From: Paenibacillus phytorum | GTDB lineage: Bacteria; Bacillota; Bacilli; Paenibacillales; NBRC-103111 | NCBI RefSeq assembly: GCF_013141715.1 | Contig: NZ_WHOA01000248.1 | Coordinates: forward strand, 62,001 to 126,000 | Length of the DNA: 64,000 nucleotides | Direction of reading: 5' to 3' | Shown here: positions 8,601 to 16,939 of the stretch, piece by piece | How positions within the stretch are numbered: position 1 is the stretch's first letter | Layout: every line of letters begins with the position of its first letter | Made by a program: the position numbers and the translations under genes | Notes under the pieces: model-generated | Seen by the model: the letters and a program-made list of their open reading frames with translations, nothing else | Told to the model about the DNA's origin: nothing | Databases searched by the model: none

Positions 8601-9881
8601 TCATCCCTTATTTCCCGAATCAGATTCGGCTAACAGAATGTCGATTTCGACCGCAGCGCGGTCCAAGCCATCCTTGGCAGGCAGTTCACCCAAAAATATT
8701 TTACGCAAATATAGGGTATAGACTTCGTTAATTTTACTCCAATTCTTGACCGGAGGCCGCAAAAAGGCATGATCCAGAGCCACGATATACGGATAAATGA
8801 AGGAATCCTTATTAACCGTCAATTCTTTCGCCGCATCCATATTGGTCGGGATCAATCCGGTTCGAGACATGATCAGCTGCGCTTCCTTGCCCGTCATCCA
8901 TTTTATAAAAGCCCAAGCTTCATTCCGCTGCTTACTTCCTCTCATAATAACCATGTTCTCGCCGCTTATAATGGAAGAAGGGCCGCTGCCGTTTGGAAAA
9001 GGAACAGGCATCGTCAGTTTAAGAGCCCGATCCATCTCCACATCATTCAATATACTGTAGAACCAGGGGCCTTCATCCGTCATCAGAATGTTTCCGTTCT
9101 GCACGCCGCCCCAATTGTCGCCTCCGCCTGTCACCACAGAGAGATCAATAATCTTCTCCTTGTACAGAGCGGTCAATTGCTCCACCGCCCGGATGGTTCC
9201 CTCTCCATTCAAGAACCCCGAGGCCTTCTTATAATCTCCGTCCGTAATAGCTCCTCCGAGGCTATAAATATATGGAAGCGTGCTCCAGCCGTCCCAACCG
9301 CCGAGACCGATGGTGTAGTGATTGCTCCTAGCCAGTTTCACAATTTCCTCCATGGTTTGCGGTGGCTCGGAATAGCCCGCCCGCTTTAGAAGATCGCGGT
9401 TAAAGATGGCTGCTTTCGTATTCACATTCAACGGTAGCGAGTAATATTGATTATGATAAAGGCCCACGATCATAGATTGCCGGCGGGACTTTGCACTAAT
9501 TTCCTCGAAACCGCTCAGTTGGTTTAACGGTTCAAGCAGGCCATCTTGGGAGAACTCAGGTACCCAGGCGATATCCATACGCACCACATCCGGACCCCGG
9601 TTGGAGGATGCCCGCGCGATCAGGGCATTTTTCAATTCGTTATTGTTCGCTACGCGTACCGGCTTGACCCGAATGTTCGGGTTGTCCCGCTCAAAAGACG
9701 GGATCAGCTCTTGCTCAAGCAGTCTGGTTTCTTCGTCGCTATACGTATGCCAAAATGCAATCTCGGGCACTTCGTGCCTATGCAGTGTTTGGACTTCCTT
9801 CGGATCGGAGATGACGGATTGATTGCCGCAGCCTGATGCTAAACCAATAACCACTAAATGGGATAACCATCGCCACTTCAA
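8601..9881 (-). CDS. Sugar ABC transporter substrate-binding lipoprotein (orphan, next to TCS)
   Basis: 426 residues from TTG 9881 behind AGGAGGGGGAG. The N-terminus is a lipoprotein signal with lipobox LASGC (Cys about 18). The body is a family-1 extracellular solute-binding protein (IAFWHTYSDEETRLLEQEL, RGPDVVRMDIAWVPEF, GLGGWDGWS, GENMVIMRGSKQRNEAWAFIKWMTG). No permease genes accompany it. It is transcribed with the response regulator and kinase upstream (17-bp gap), so it may feed a permease elsewhere or present ligand to the kinase as a sensory partner. The family call is firm; the sensing role is inference. Confidence 0.92.
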   Translation of the reverse strand: MKWRWLSHLVVIGLASGCGNQSVISDPKEVQTLHRHEVPEIAFWHTYSDEETRLLEQELIPSFERDNPNIRVKPVRVANNNELKNALIARASSNRGPDVVRMDIAWVPEFSQDGLLEPLNQLSGFEEISAKSRRQSMIVGLYHNQYYSLPLNVNTKAAIFNRDLLKRAGYSEPPQTMEEIVKLARSNHYTIGLGGWDGWSTLPYIYSLGGAITDGDYKKASGFLNGEGTIRAVEQLTALYKEKIIDLSVVTGGGDNWGGVQNGNILMTDEGPWFYSILNDVEMDRALKLTMPVPFPNGSGPSSIISGENMVIMRGSKQRNEAWAFIKWMTGKEAQLIMSRTGLIPTNMDAAKELTVNKDSFIYPYIVALDHAFLRPPVKNWSKINEVYTLYLRKIFLGELPAKDGLDRAAVEIDILLAESDSGNKG

Positions 9882-9897
9882 GATAGAGCTCCCCCTC

Positions 9898-11478
9898 CTA
9901 TGATTCGAAATACGATTCTGACACCTGATGCTTTTCTCTATATTGCAAAGGCGTTAATCCGGTCAATTTCTTGAACACCTTACTGAAATATTTCACATCG
10001 TTAAAACCTGATGAATCGGCTACGTCGTATACTTTACTGTCTTTTTGCGCTAATATCCGCTTTGCTTCCCGTATTCTCAGCTCAATTAAATAATCGATAA
10101 AGTTGCGGCCGGTTTGCTTTTTGAACAGAATACTGAAATAACTCTTGCTCAGGTGAACGATATCCGCCACACCCTGCAGTGTTAAATTCTCGGTATAATG
10201 TTCAGCCAAATATTCGAGCGCCTTCATAATTAACTGCCCTCCGTAGCCTTTGTCCGTCAAGTTCGGAAGGACAGGCTTGTGAGTTTCCTCCAGCTGGCCG
10301 ATCAAATGGGCTGATAATTGTTCCAATGTCTCAGCCCGCTGCAGCAGATCAAGCCGTTCTGGAAGCAGTGTTCCCGCGTCGGCCTGAAGATGATAAACGC
10401 ACGAGAGAAGTTGGCATGCCTCATGTTTCACTTGCTCCGGATCCAGAAAACCGCTTCTCCAGCGCTCAAGCGCACATTCAATCAACGAGGTGCTCGGATC
10501 GCCATTACGAATGCTTTCAATAAAAGGGGTCCAATCCTGGATAACATCTATTGCAGGTTGTGTTGTTCGCTCACTGTCCGGTCCGCTTGTCATATACAGG
10601 CCGCCCAAACCTTCGAAAAACCGCCTCTGGCAAGCAGCTCGGCTGTTGGCAAAGCCATGGAGCAGTCTGCGGATGCCATGTTCGATTGTGAACCCGGTCG
10701 AAGCGGAGATTCCGCATTTGGTTTCCAGTACCGCCCTCCACTGATGAAGCAGCTGCTCAGCTCCTCCATCATGATCCGGCAGTATGAGAAACATACTGCT
10801 TTCGGACATTAGCAATGCGACTCCTTCCTGCACGTGCATATAAAACATCTCCTGCAGTTCCTCAAGAAGCAGCTGCACATACAGATAGCCGCGATTTTCT
10901 CTCCATTCATCTGCACTATCCAGCAGGACATACATGCAGGCGTATCGTTCCTGCAGCCATGCGGGAACCCAATCGGCTTCCGTTAAAGTGGCATGTTCTT
11001 GGACGATCAGCTTTTTCAGCTCATGTTCGAGGCTTTTTCGCTCACGGTAGATCGCCCCCTGCTGATATTGATTCAGCTCGGACTCCTTCCTTCTCTCCTC
11101 CTCAAGCATGGCTATACACCGTTTGAGCACAGCGAGCAGGTCTTCCGGTTCCATGGTTGGCTTTAACAAATAATCGACTGCGCCGAGTTTAAGACCCTCT
11201 CTCACATATTCGAAATCGTTATAACTGCTGATCAAAATCACCTTAAGCGACGGGTAGAGCTGTATGGCCTGCTCCATAAGTTGAATGCCGTTCATCAGAG
11301 GCATCTTGATATCCGTTATAAGTATATCTATGGAACGGCTCTCCAAGGCAGCCAGCGCTTCTACTCCATTGGCGCAATCGTCTTCCGCCGACATCCCTTC
11401 TTGCTGCCAATCAATAAAAGAATGAATGCCGTTGCGGATCACCGGTTCGTCATCGACAATAAGTACTCGGTACATCAT
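9898..11478 (-). CDS. YesN-type response regulator, REC plus AraC output domain
   Basis: 526 residues. An N-terminal receiver domain (VLIVDDEP; phosphoacceptor Asp in ILITDIKMPLMNG; switch residues in VILISSYNDFEY and KP of LLKPT) is followed by a long linker region (~150-400) typical of YesN proteins. A C-terminal AraC pair of helix-turn-helix motifs follows (TLQGVADIVHLSKSYFSILF, then VADSSGFNDVKYFSKVFKKL). It overlaps the kinase gene by 4 nt (ATGA), so the two are translationally coupled. Expected target: the promoter of this operon or of a carbohydrate operon nearby. Confidence 0.95.
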   Translation of the reverse strand: MMYRVLIVDDEPVIRNGIHSFIDWQQEGMSAEDDCANGVEALAALESRSIDILITDIKMPLMNGIQLMEQAIQLYPSLKVILISSYNDFEYVREGLKLGAVDYLLKPTMEPEDLLAVLKRCIAMLEEERRKESELNQYQQGAIYRERKSLEHELKKLIVQEHATLTEADWVPAWLQERYACMYVLLDSADEWRENRGYLYVQLLLEELQEMFYMHVQEGVALLMSESSMFLILPDHDGGAEQLLHQWRAVLETKCGISASTGFTIEHGIRRLLHGFANSRAACQRRFFEGLGGLYMTSGPDSERTTQPAIDVIQDWTPFIESIRNGDPSTSLIECALERWRSGFLDPEQVKHEACQLLSCVYHLQADAGTLLPERLDLLQRAETLEQLSAHLIGQLEETHKPVLPNLTDKGYGGQLIMKALEYLAEHYTENLTLQGVADIVHLSKSYFSILFKKQTGRNFIDYLIELRIREAKRILAQKDSKVYDVADSSGFNDVKYFSKVFKKLTGLTPLQYREKHQVSESYFES

Positions 11479-13277
11479 ACCCCTCCTTCTCCCAAGATTC
11501 TATGAGGTTTGTGGAGCACGATCCGGATGGTAGCTCCCTGATCCGGTTCGGTTGTTACGGACCATTCCGACTGATTGACATAATGAAGCCTTAATGAGTC
11601 ATGTATGTGTCGCAGGCCAATGCCGATTTCTCCGCTGGCAATAGAGGATTCAGGATCGTTTAGCCCCTTCAGCTTCTCTTTATCAATACCGAGACCATCA
11701 TCCTTCACGATAAATTCAACCATTTCCTCCGATTGATAAACCTTAATGAAGACTTCTCCGTCCGTATTTTTCGGGACAATCCCATGGAAAATAGCGTTCT
11801 CCACCAAGGGCTGCAGGAGCATGCGGGGGATGATTATTTTCTCAGCTCCCGGCTCAACATCCAGCTTCAGGTTAAATTTCTTCTGGTAGCGGAGCTCAAG
11901 GATAACCAGATATTTGTGGATGATGTCCAGCTCCTCCTCCACAGTAACCATATTTCCGCTTTTCGCCATATTCGCTTCCAACAGCCGGGTTAGCGCCGAC
12001 AGGCCTTGATAAGCACGATTATTTTGATTCGAGCGGATCAACAGCCTCAGGGTGCTTAGCGTATTATACAGGAAGTGCGGATGAACACGGTGTATGACTG
12101 CGCGAAGCTCAGCATCATGTTTCTGACTCTGCTCATCTTCTACCCGCTGCATCAAGTTTTCAATTTCATGAAGCATCTTATTGAACTGTTTGCTTAAAAG
12201 GCCAATTTCATCGGAGGAGTGAACCTCAGTCCTTACTTTCAAATCTCCATCTTGTACGAGCTGCATAACGCGGATCAGCTGGTTGATTGGCCTCGTCACT
12301 CTGCTGGCGATGAAAAGACCGATGCCAACTGCGAGCAGAGCGAAGACAGTGGAAGAAAGCAAAATCCAGGTTTGAAGCTTGTCCAAAGGACCTGTAATCT
12401 CATGTACCGGAACAGTGCCCACGATCATCCAACCATTGATAAGAAGCTGCTTGACCCCGTAATACGGCACTCCTTTTATACGAAACTCAAATTCCGCACG
12501 ATCATGGTTGACGATGTTTCCGTACAAATCGGGATTCTCCACTTTCTTGTTGATCAATCTTAGATCGGGATCAATCATGACCCTACCCTCGGCATCCACG
12601 ACGAAGAATTTACCTGTCTCCCCAAGCTTCAACTCCTCAATCGTATTTAGTATCGCGCGTCCGTTCAAATTCACTTGAATCAACCCGATATTGTTTAAAG
12701 AATTAAAATCCTTTAACACTCTGCCAACAGGAAGAACCAGGTCCGTATTGACACCACCGCCGCTGAAAAGGTCGTATTGAATCCCCTGCCACACGAATTC
12801 GCCGTCTTTGCTGTTGGCTTCCTTCACCCAACTCTGGCTGGATAGCTGCATCCGCTTCACTTTCCTATCGGAAAAGGTGCCGCTTCCCCACCCGCTCCCA
12901 TCCTCTTTGAGCACATAAACAATTTTGACGAAAGAATTCGAATAGACAATATTATTCAGCATCGTATTCATATATTGAAACATTCGGCTCTGCTCTTCCG
13001 AATTACTGCTATTTACATTCAGTACCGCGTGCTGAATATTTAGATCGCTATAAATGAAGTCTGAGGTATCGCTCCCAACGTTTAATATGGACGAGAGTGA
13101 ATCTGCTGTCTTTTTGGCGATTTGGACGGTAGACTCCCGTACGTTCTTTTTTAGTATGGAATCTGAAGCAAAGTAGAAGAATACGCTTGTAAATAGAGTC
13201 GGGATCAGAATCATGAGCAGAAAAGCCAGAATGATTTTGGTAGAAAAACGGTTAAATAAAAGTAATATTCGAGACAT
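11475..13277 (-). CDS. YesM-type sensor histidine kinase
   Basis: 600 residues: N-terminal membrane helix (~13-35), extracellular dCACHE-type sensor region (~36-290), second membrane helix (~295-318), HAMP domain (SRVTRPINQLIRVMQLVQDG), His_kinase domain with the phosphoacceptor in HPHFLYNTLSTLRLLI, and a HATPase domain (LLQPLVENAIFHGI N box, DDGLGID G box, GIGLRHIHDSL). It is the partner of the response regulator with which it overlaps by 4 nt. The start ATG 13277 has a G-rich site upstream. A cre-like site lies about 90 bp upstream. Confidence 0.95.
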   Translation of the reverse strand: MSRILLLFNRFSTKIILAFLLMILIPTLFTSVFFYFASDSILKKNVRESTVQIAKKTADSLSSILNVGSDTSDFIYSDLNIQHAVLNVNSSNSEEQSRMFQYMNTMLNNIVYSNSFVKIVYVLKEDGSGWGSGTFSDRKVKRMQLSSQSWVKEANSKDGEFVWQGIQYDLFSGGGVNTDLVLPVGRVLKDFNSLNNIGLIQVNLNGRAILNTIEELKLGETGKFFVVDAEGRVMIDPDLRLINKKVENPDLYGNIVNHDRAEFEFRIKGVPYYGVKQLLINGWMIVGTVPVHEITGPLDKLQTWILLSSTVFALLAVGIGLFIASRVTRPINQLIRVMQLVQDGDLKVRTEVHSSDEIGLLSKQFNKMLHEIENLMQRVEDEQSQKHDAELRAVIHRVHPHFLYNTLSTLRLLIRSNQNNRAYQGLSALTRLLEANMAKSGNMVTVEEELDIIHKYLVILELRYQKKFNLKLDVEPGAEKIIIPRMLLQPLVENAIFHGIVPKNTDGEVFIKVYQSEEMVEFIVKDDGLGIDKEKLKGLNDPESSIASGEIGIGLRHIHDSLRLHYVNQSEWSVTTEPDQGATIRIVLHKPHRILGEGGV

Positions 13278-13859
13278 AGCGCCCCCCCACCTCAGGAATC
13301 TTATTTACCAATTGTATAATGATTAAGCGCACAAAACCAATGTCGGATGTTGGAATAACACATTGAAAGCGCACACAAGACGGAAGGTGTCTTTTTTAAT
13401 GCAAATTGCCAAATATTAACCACCCACATGTTTAATCGTTTATGTCGAAATTTAAAGTCCTTTATTTTCATTAGTTACATTAATTTGTAAATTATTGCTC
13501 TGATAGCATTTTATTTAACTACTTCATAGAAATATAAGGGGTTGACCGTTACTATCATAATCACTCATAAGACGACAGTCCTATAGTTCCCCTGAACTGC
13601 GTTTTGCCAAATGAGTCCAACTATTTGGCTAATAAATGGATAAATAAGCGATTTTCAAATGCAGTGATTTAGAAACTTAAAATCCTGTCAAAGCTCAAGC
13701 GTACCGCTCCTTTTCTCACTTTCAAACCTATTTCCACAAACATTTCCCTCGCTTCCCACTAAACATCATTAGGTAAATTTCGACATAATTCGATAAACAC
13801 TAGTCATTATTCTCCATTGATCCAACCATCGTTTTGCTGTTAGTTTTTTAGTGTGCTCC
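13278..13859. other. Intergenic, no gene seen
   Basis: AT-rich region between the divergent kinase and GH31 genes. No open frame of note or protein fragment was recognised. It holds the cre-like site at 13364 and presumably the promoter of the kinase operon. Confidence 0.5.
13364..13377 (+). promoter_or_regulatory. cre-like site (CcpA operator), one mismatch to strict consensus
   Basis: TGAAAGCGCACACA fits the relaxed consensus WTGNAANCGNWNNCW and misses one base of TGWAANCGNTNWCA. It lies about 90 bp upstream of the kinase start. Confidence 0.45.
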
Positions 13860-14109
13860 GAAAAATTCGGGGCCTCACCACTTATCGACGAGGGGAGAGA
13901 AGCTGAGGAACCATTCAATGAATAAGGATTGGTTGATGTGAAGTCTGACTTAAGTTTGTGCGTTGGATGAGATCAACGGTGCAAACGACTTGACTGTTGG
14001 GACCCAAAATCTCATTATGCTTCGAATGTTTTGCACAACAGACAATGTCATTCATGTAATGCTCACAAAGTAATGCTGCTCACAAAAAAAATGTCTGGGA
14101 GTGAATTAA
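13860..14109 (+). promoter_or_regulatory. Possible structured 5' leader of the GH31 gene
   Basis: About 230 nt before the GH31 start are richer in G/C than the flanks and contain several pairings: CCGAA/TTCGG, AACCA/TGGTT, and a long-range ATGAGAT (13967-13973) with ATCTCAT (14009-14015). CAACG at 13974-13978 can pair either with CGTTG just upstream (13961-13965) or with GTTG downstream (13996-13999), so two exclusive folds are possible. It matches no riboswitch class that I can name with confidence. The GGAACCA...TTGGTTGATGTGAAGTC hairpin faintly recalls part of the ydaO class. Whether it is transcribed is inference. Confidence 0.35.
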
Positions 14110-16659
14110 ATGATTAAAAAATTCAAGATGTTAAATAATTCTAAGAAGTTAGCACAAGTTGCGATATGCTTTAGCTTGCTGACAGGAACTGTCGTTAGCA
14201 ATGTAATCCCTCCAATCACTGCGTTTGCGGAAACGCAGCCTGAAGCGGACACGCCTTTGAATAAAGAGAACTTGAAGCCATTATCTGTTCAATCTGTAGA
14301 AAAATTAGAAAATGGTGTCAAAATCAACTTAGGTGAGTATGTAGGCTATGTTCACCTGCTCGATAAGGATATCGCGAAAGTGTCCGTCTTGAAAAAAGGC
14401 GAAGACGAATATAATTCCCCGGGAATCGCCAAGCAGGATTGGGATACACCGCGCTTTAAAACAGAAGAAACGAAGGACGAGTACATCCTCTCGACCGACG
14501 AGATTACCGTACAAATTCGCAAAGATAAGTTCGGCATCAAATTTCTGGACAAGCAAGGCAATGTCATCAACGAAGACGCCGAGCAAGGTGTAGGCTATGA
14601 AAACGGCAAGCCTTACGTGTTCAAGAAAACAGACAAGAACGAAAACTTCTATGGCTTCGGCGAGCAGTCCGGCGGACTGAACAAACGCGGCAAAAGCATC
14701 GGCATGTGGAACACGGACGCTTACTCTTATAACAAAAACACCAAATATTTATATACAACGATCCCTTTCTTCATCGGGCTGAAAGATCAAAAAGCTTATG
14801 GTATTTTCTTCGATAATACAAACCGCTCTTACTACGAAATGGCAAGCGAGAAAGACGACTACTACTACTTCTATGCCAACGGCGGAAAACTGACGTATTA
14901 CTTTATCAACGGGCCGAAAATCGGCGACGTTATCGATAAATACACCGAGCTTACCGGTAAAATCAACATGCCTCCGCAATGGTCATTAGGCTTCCATCAA
15001 AGTAAATGGGGATACTCGCCAGATGATCTTGTCAATGTAGCTCAAACGTACCGCGATAAAAAGATTCCATTGGATACGATGCACTTTGACATTGACTATA
15101 TGGACGGCTACCGTGTATTCACTTGGGATGAAAAATTCAAAAAAGCGCTTAGCACTTTGAAAAACAACGGTTTCCACGCCATTGCGATCAATGACCCTGC
15201 AGTCAAGCAAGACGAAAACTACAGCGTCTATCAAGAAGGAACGAAAGGAAATTTCTGGGCGAAAAATCCTGATGGCTCTACCTTCATCGGAGCTGTATGG
15301 CCGGGACCTTCCGCATTCCCGAATTTCCATAAAAAGGACGTTCGCGATTGGTGGGGCAACAGCCTTTCTACCTTGTTTAACGCAGGCATCGACGGCATTT
15401 GGAACGATATGAACGAACCGGCCGTATTTGACGGCCCGTACCATACAATGCCGCTGGATATTAAGTTTGAAGGTGACAAGGGTGACGACTTGCTGCATAC
15501 GGAATATCACAATCTGTACGGGCACGATGAAGCGGATGCGACCTATAACGGCTTCTTGAAGAATAAGCCGAATACTCGTCCGTTCGTCTTGACGCGTGAC
15601 ATGTATGCAGGAACGCAGCGTTATGCGGCTCTTTGGACTGGAGATAACGTAAGTAATTGGGAACATTTGCAAATGTCGATCCCGATGAACTCCAATATCG
15701 GCTTGTCCGGCGTTCCGTTCGTGGGCAACGATATCGGCGGGTTTGCCAAACAAGATGAATTCACGACACCTGAATTATTTGCCCGTTGGATTGAAGTAGG
15801 CGCATTCCTTCCATTTGCCCGCGATCACTATGACAGCAGCTCGAAAAACGGTACTGCGAAAGGTCAAGAGCCTTGGCAATTCGGTAAAGATGTCGAAGAC
15901 ATCAGCCGTAAATACATTTCCATGCGTTATGAACTGATGCCTTACCTGTACAACCAATTCAAGAAATCTGCAGACAACGGACAGCCGGTTCAACAGCCGC
16001 TTGTATACCAATTCCAGAACGATATGAACACGTACAATATCGAGGATCAATTCATGTTTGGCGATTCCTTGATGCTGGCGCCTGTTGTAACGCAAGGACA
16101 AACAAGACGTCAAGTATACCTGCCTGCTGGCGAGAAGTGGGTTGACTACTGGACTGGTAAAGAGTTTGATGGCAATCAAACAATTACAGTAAATGCCGAT
16201 CTTGGTACGCTGCCCATCTTTGTGAAGAAAGATACCATTATCCCTCGTCAGGAAGTTGAGCAGTATACGGGTGAGAAGAAACTGGAGAACTTGATTCTTG
16301 ACACTTACTTGGACAAAGAAGCAAGCTACAGCTTCTACGAGGACGATGCTAGTACATTGGATTACGAAAAAGGCGAATACAATGTAACCAACTTCAAGGT
16401 AGAAAAGAAAGGCAATCATATCGAATTCGAGCAGGACAAAAAGACTCAAAAGTTCGCATCTGATATTAAGTCCTACACGCTAAAGCTGCATGATGCGGAA
16501 GATCCGAAGAAAGTACAAGCCGGAAACAACAAGTACGATAAAGTCGGCAGCGCGGAAGAACTGAACAAACAACAGACAGGTTACTATTTCGATGCTGCTG
16601 AAAAAGTTCTTTATGTCAAAATCCCTGTAAACGAGAAGCATAAAGTAAACATTCAATAA
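14110..16659 (+). CDS. Secreted GH31 alpha-glucosidase / alpha-glucosyltransferase
   Basis: 849 residues from ATG 14110 (GGGAGTG upstream). A signal peptide ends near TAFAE (~residue 40). The N-terminal beta domain (GFGEQSGGLNKRG) is followed by the GH31 barrel. It has the nucleophile Asp 433 in GIWNDMNEP, the likely acid/base Asp 512 in WTGDN, and the conserved ARWIEVGAFLPFARDH and GDSLMLAP segments, then C-terminal beta domains. Length and layout fit extracellular Bacillales GH31 enzymes acting on alpha-1,4 or alpha-1,6 glucans, hydrolases or transglucosylases. The convergent GH66 gene suggests isomaltooligosaccharides or dextran. A terminator follows at 16716. Family is certain; linkage preference is inferred. 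Confidence 0.95.
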   Translation: MIKKFKMLNNSKKLAQVAICFSLLTGTVVSNVIPPITAFAETQPEADTPLNKENLKPLSVQSVEKLENGVKINLGEYVGYVHLLDKDIAKVSVLKKGEDEYNSPGIAKQDWDTPRFKTEETKDEYILSTDEITVQIRKDKFGIKFLDKQGNVINEDAEQGVGYENGKPYVFKKTDKNENFYGFGEQSGGLNKRGKSIGMWNTDAYSYNKNTKYLYTTIPFFIGLKDQKAYGIFFDNTNRSYYEMASEKDDYYYFYANGGKLTYYFINGPKIGDVIDKYTELTGKINMPPQWSLGFHQSKWGYSPDDLVNVAQTYRDKKIPLDTMHFDIDYMDGYRVFTWDEKFKKALSTLKNNGFHAIAINDPAVKQDENYSVYQEGTKGNFWAKNPDGSTFIGAVWPGPSAFPNFHKKDVRDWWGNSLSTLFNAGIDGIWNDMNEPAVFDGPYHTMPLDIKFEGDKGDDLLHTEYHNLYGHDEADATYNGFLKNKPNTRPFVLTRDMYAGTQRYAALWTGDNVSNWEHLQMSIPMNSNIGLSGVPFVGNDIGGFAKQDEFTTPELFARWIEVGAFLPFARDHYDSSSKNGTAKGQEPWQFGKDVEDISRKYISMRYELMPYLYNQFKKSADNGQPVQQPLVYQFQNDMNTYNIEDQFMFGDSLMLAPVVTQGQTRRQVYLPAGEKWVDYWTGKEFDGNQTITVNADLGTLPIFVKKDTIIPRQEVEQYTGEKKLENLILDTYLDKEASYSFYEDDASTLDYEKGEYNVTNFKVEKKGNHIEFEQDKKTQKFASDIKSYTLKLHDAEDPKKVQAGNNKYDKVGSAEELNKQQTGYYFDAAEKVLYVKIPVNEKHKVNIQ

Positions 16660-16715
16660 TAAAAAGACTATGTAAACCTTAATTATCTTTCACTTCAAAC
16701 CATTTTTCACAACAA

Positions 16716-16764
16716 AAAACAAGCTTGCCGTTCCCTCGAAAGAGGAATAGCAAGCTTGTTTTTA
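16716..16764. terminator. Bidirectional terminator after GH31
   Basis: AACAAGCTTGC (16718-16728) pairs with GCAAGCTTGTT (16750-16760), with an inner TTCC/GGAA pair. A run on the left and T run on the right. It separates the GH31 gene from the convergent GH66 region. Confidence 0.9.
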
Positions 16765-16779
16765 GTTCTTAAGATTTAT

Positions 16780-16939
16780 CTACATACTGATCGGTTTCAG
16801 TTCCAGATAGTCCATGTTAAATGCGCCTGTAACATTCGAATTTCTCACAATCGTAATCAGGTTAAGACCCTTGGTTAAAGTAACCGTCTGGCTGACGATT
16901 GACCAATGATCCCAGTCTTGTTCATTTTCATTGCCTGAT
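16780..16939 (-). pseudogene. Remnant of a C-terminal CBM35-like module
   Basis: Directly after the GH66 stop codon, another minus-strand frame encodes about 50 residues ending at TAG 16782-16780. They include WDHWSIVSQTVTLTKG and NMDYLELKPI, the closing strands of a CBM35/CBM6-type carbohydrate-binding module. It has no start or ribosome site and lacks the first two thirds of the module. It is best read as the tail of a longer ancestral GH66 protein, separated by a deletion and frame change. Confidence 0.7.

Noticed and set aside
14986..15753. 255-codon minus-strand frame inside the GH31 gene, and similar long antisense frames in the PL6 and GH66 genes
   Set aside because: They are shadows of strongly coding genes: no ribosome site, no recognisable domain, and the opposite strand has catalytic motifs throughout.
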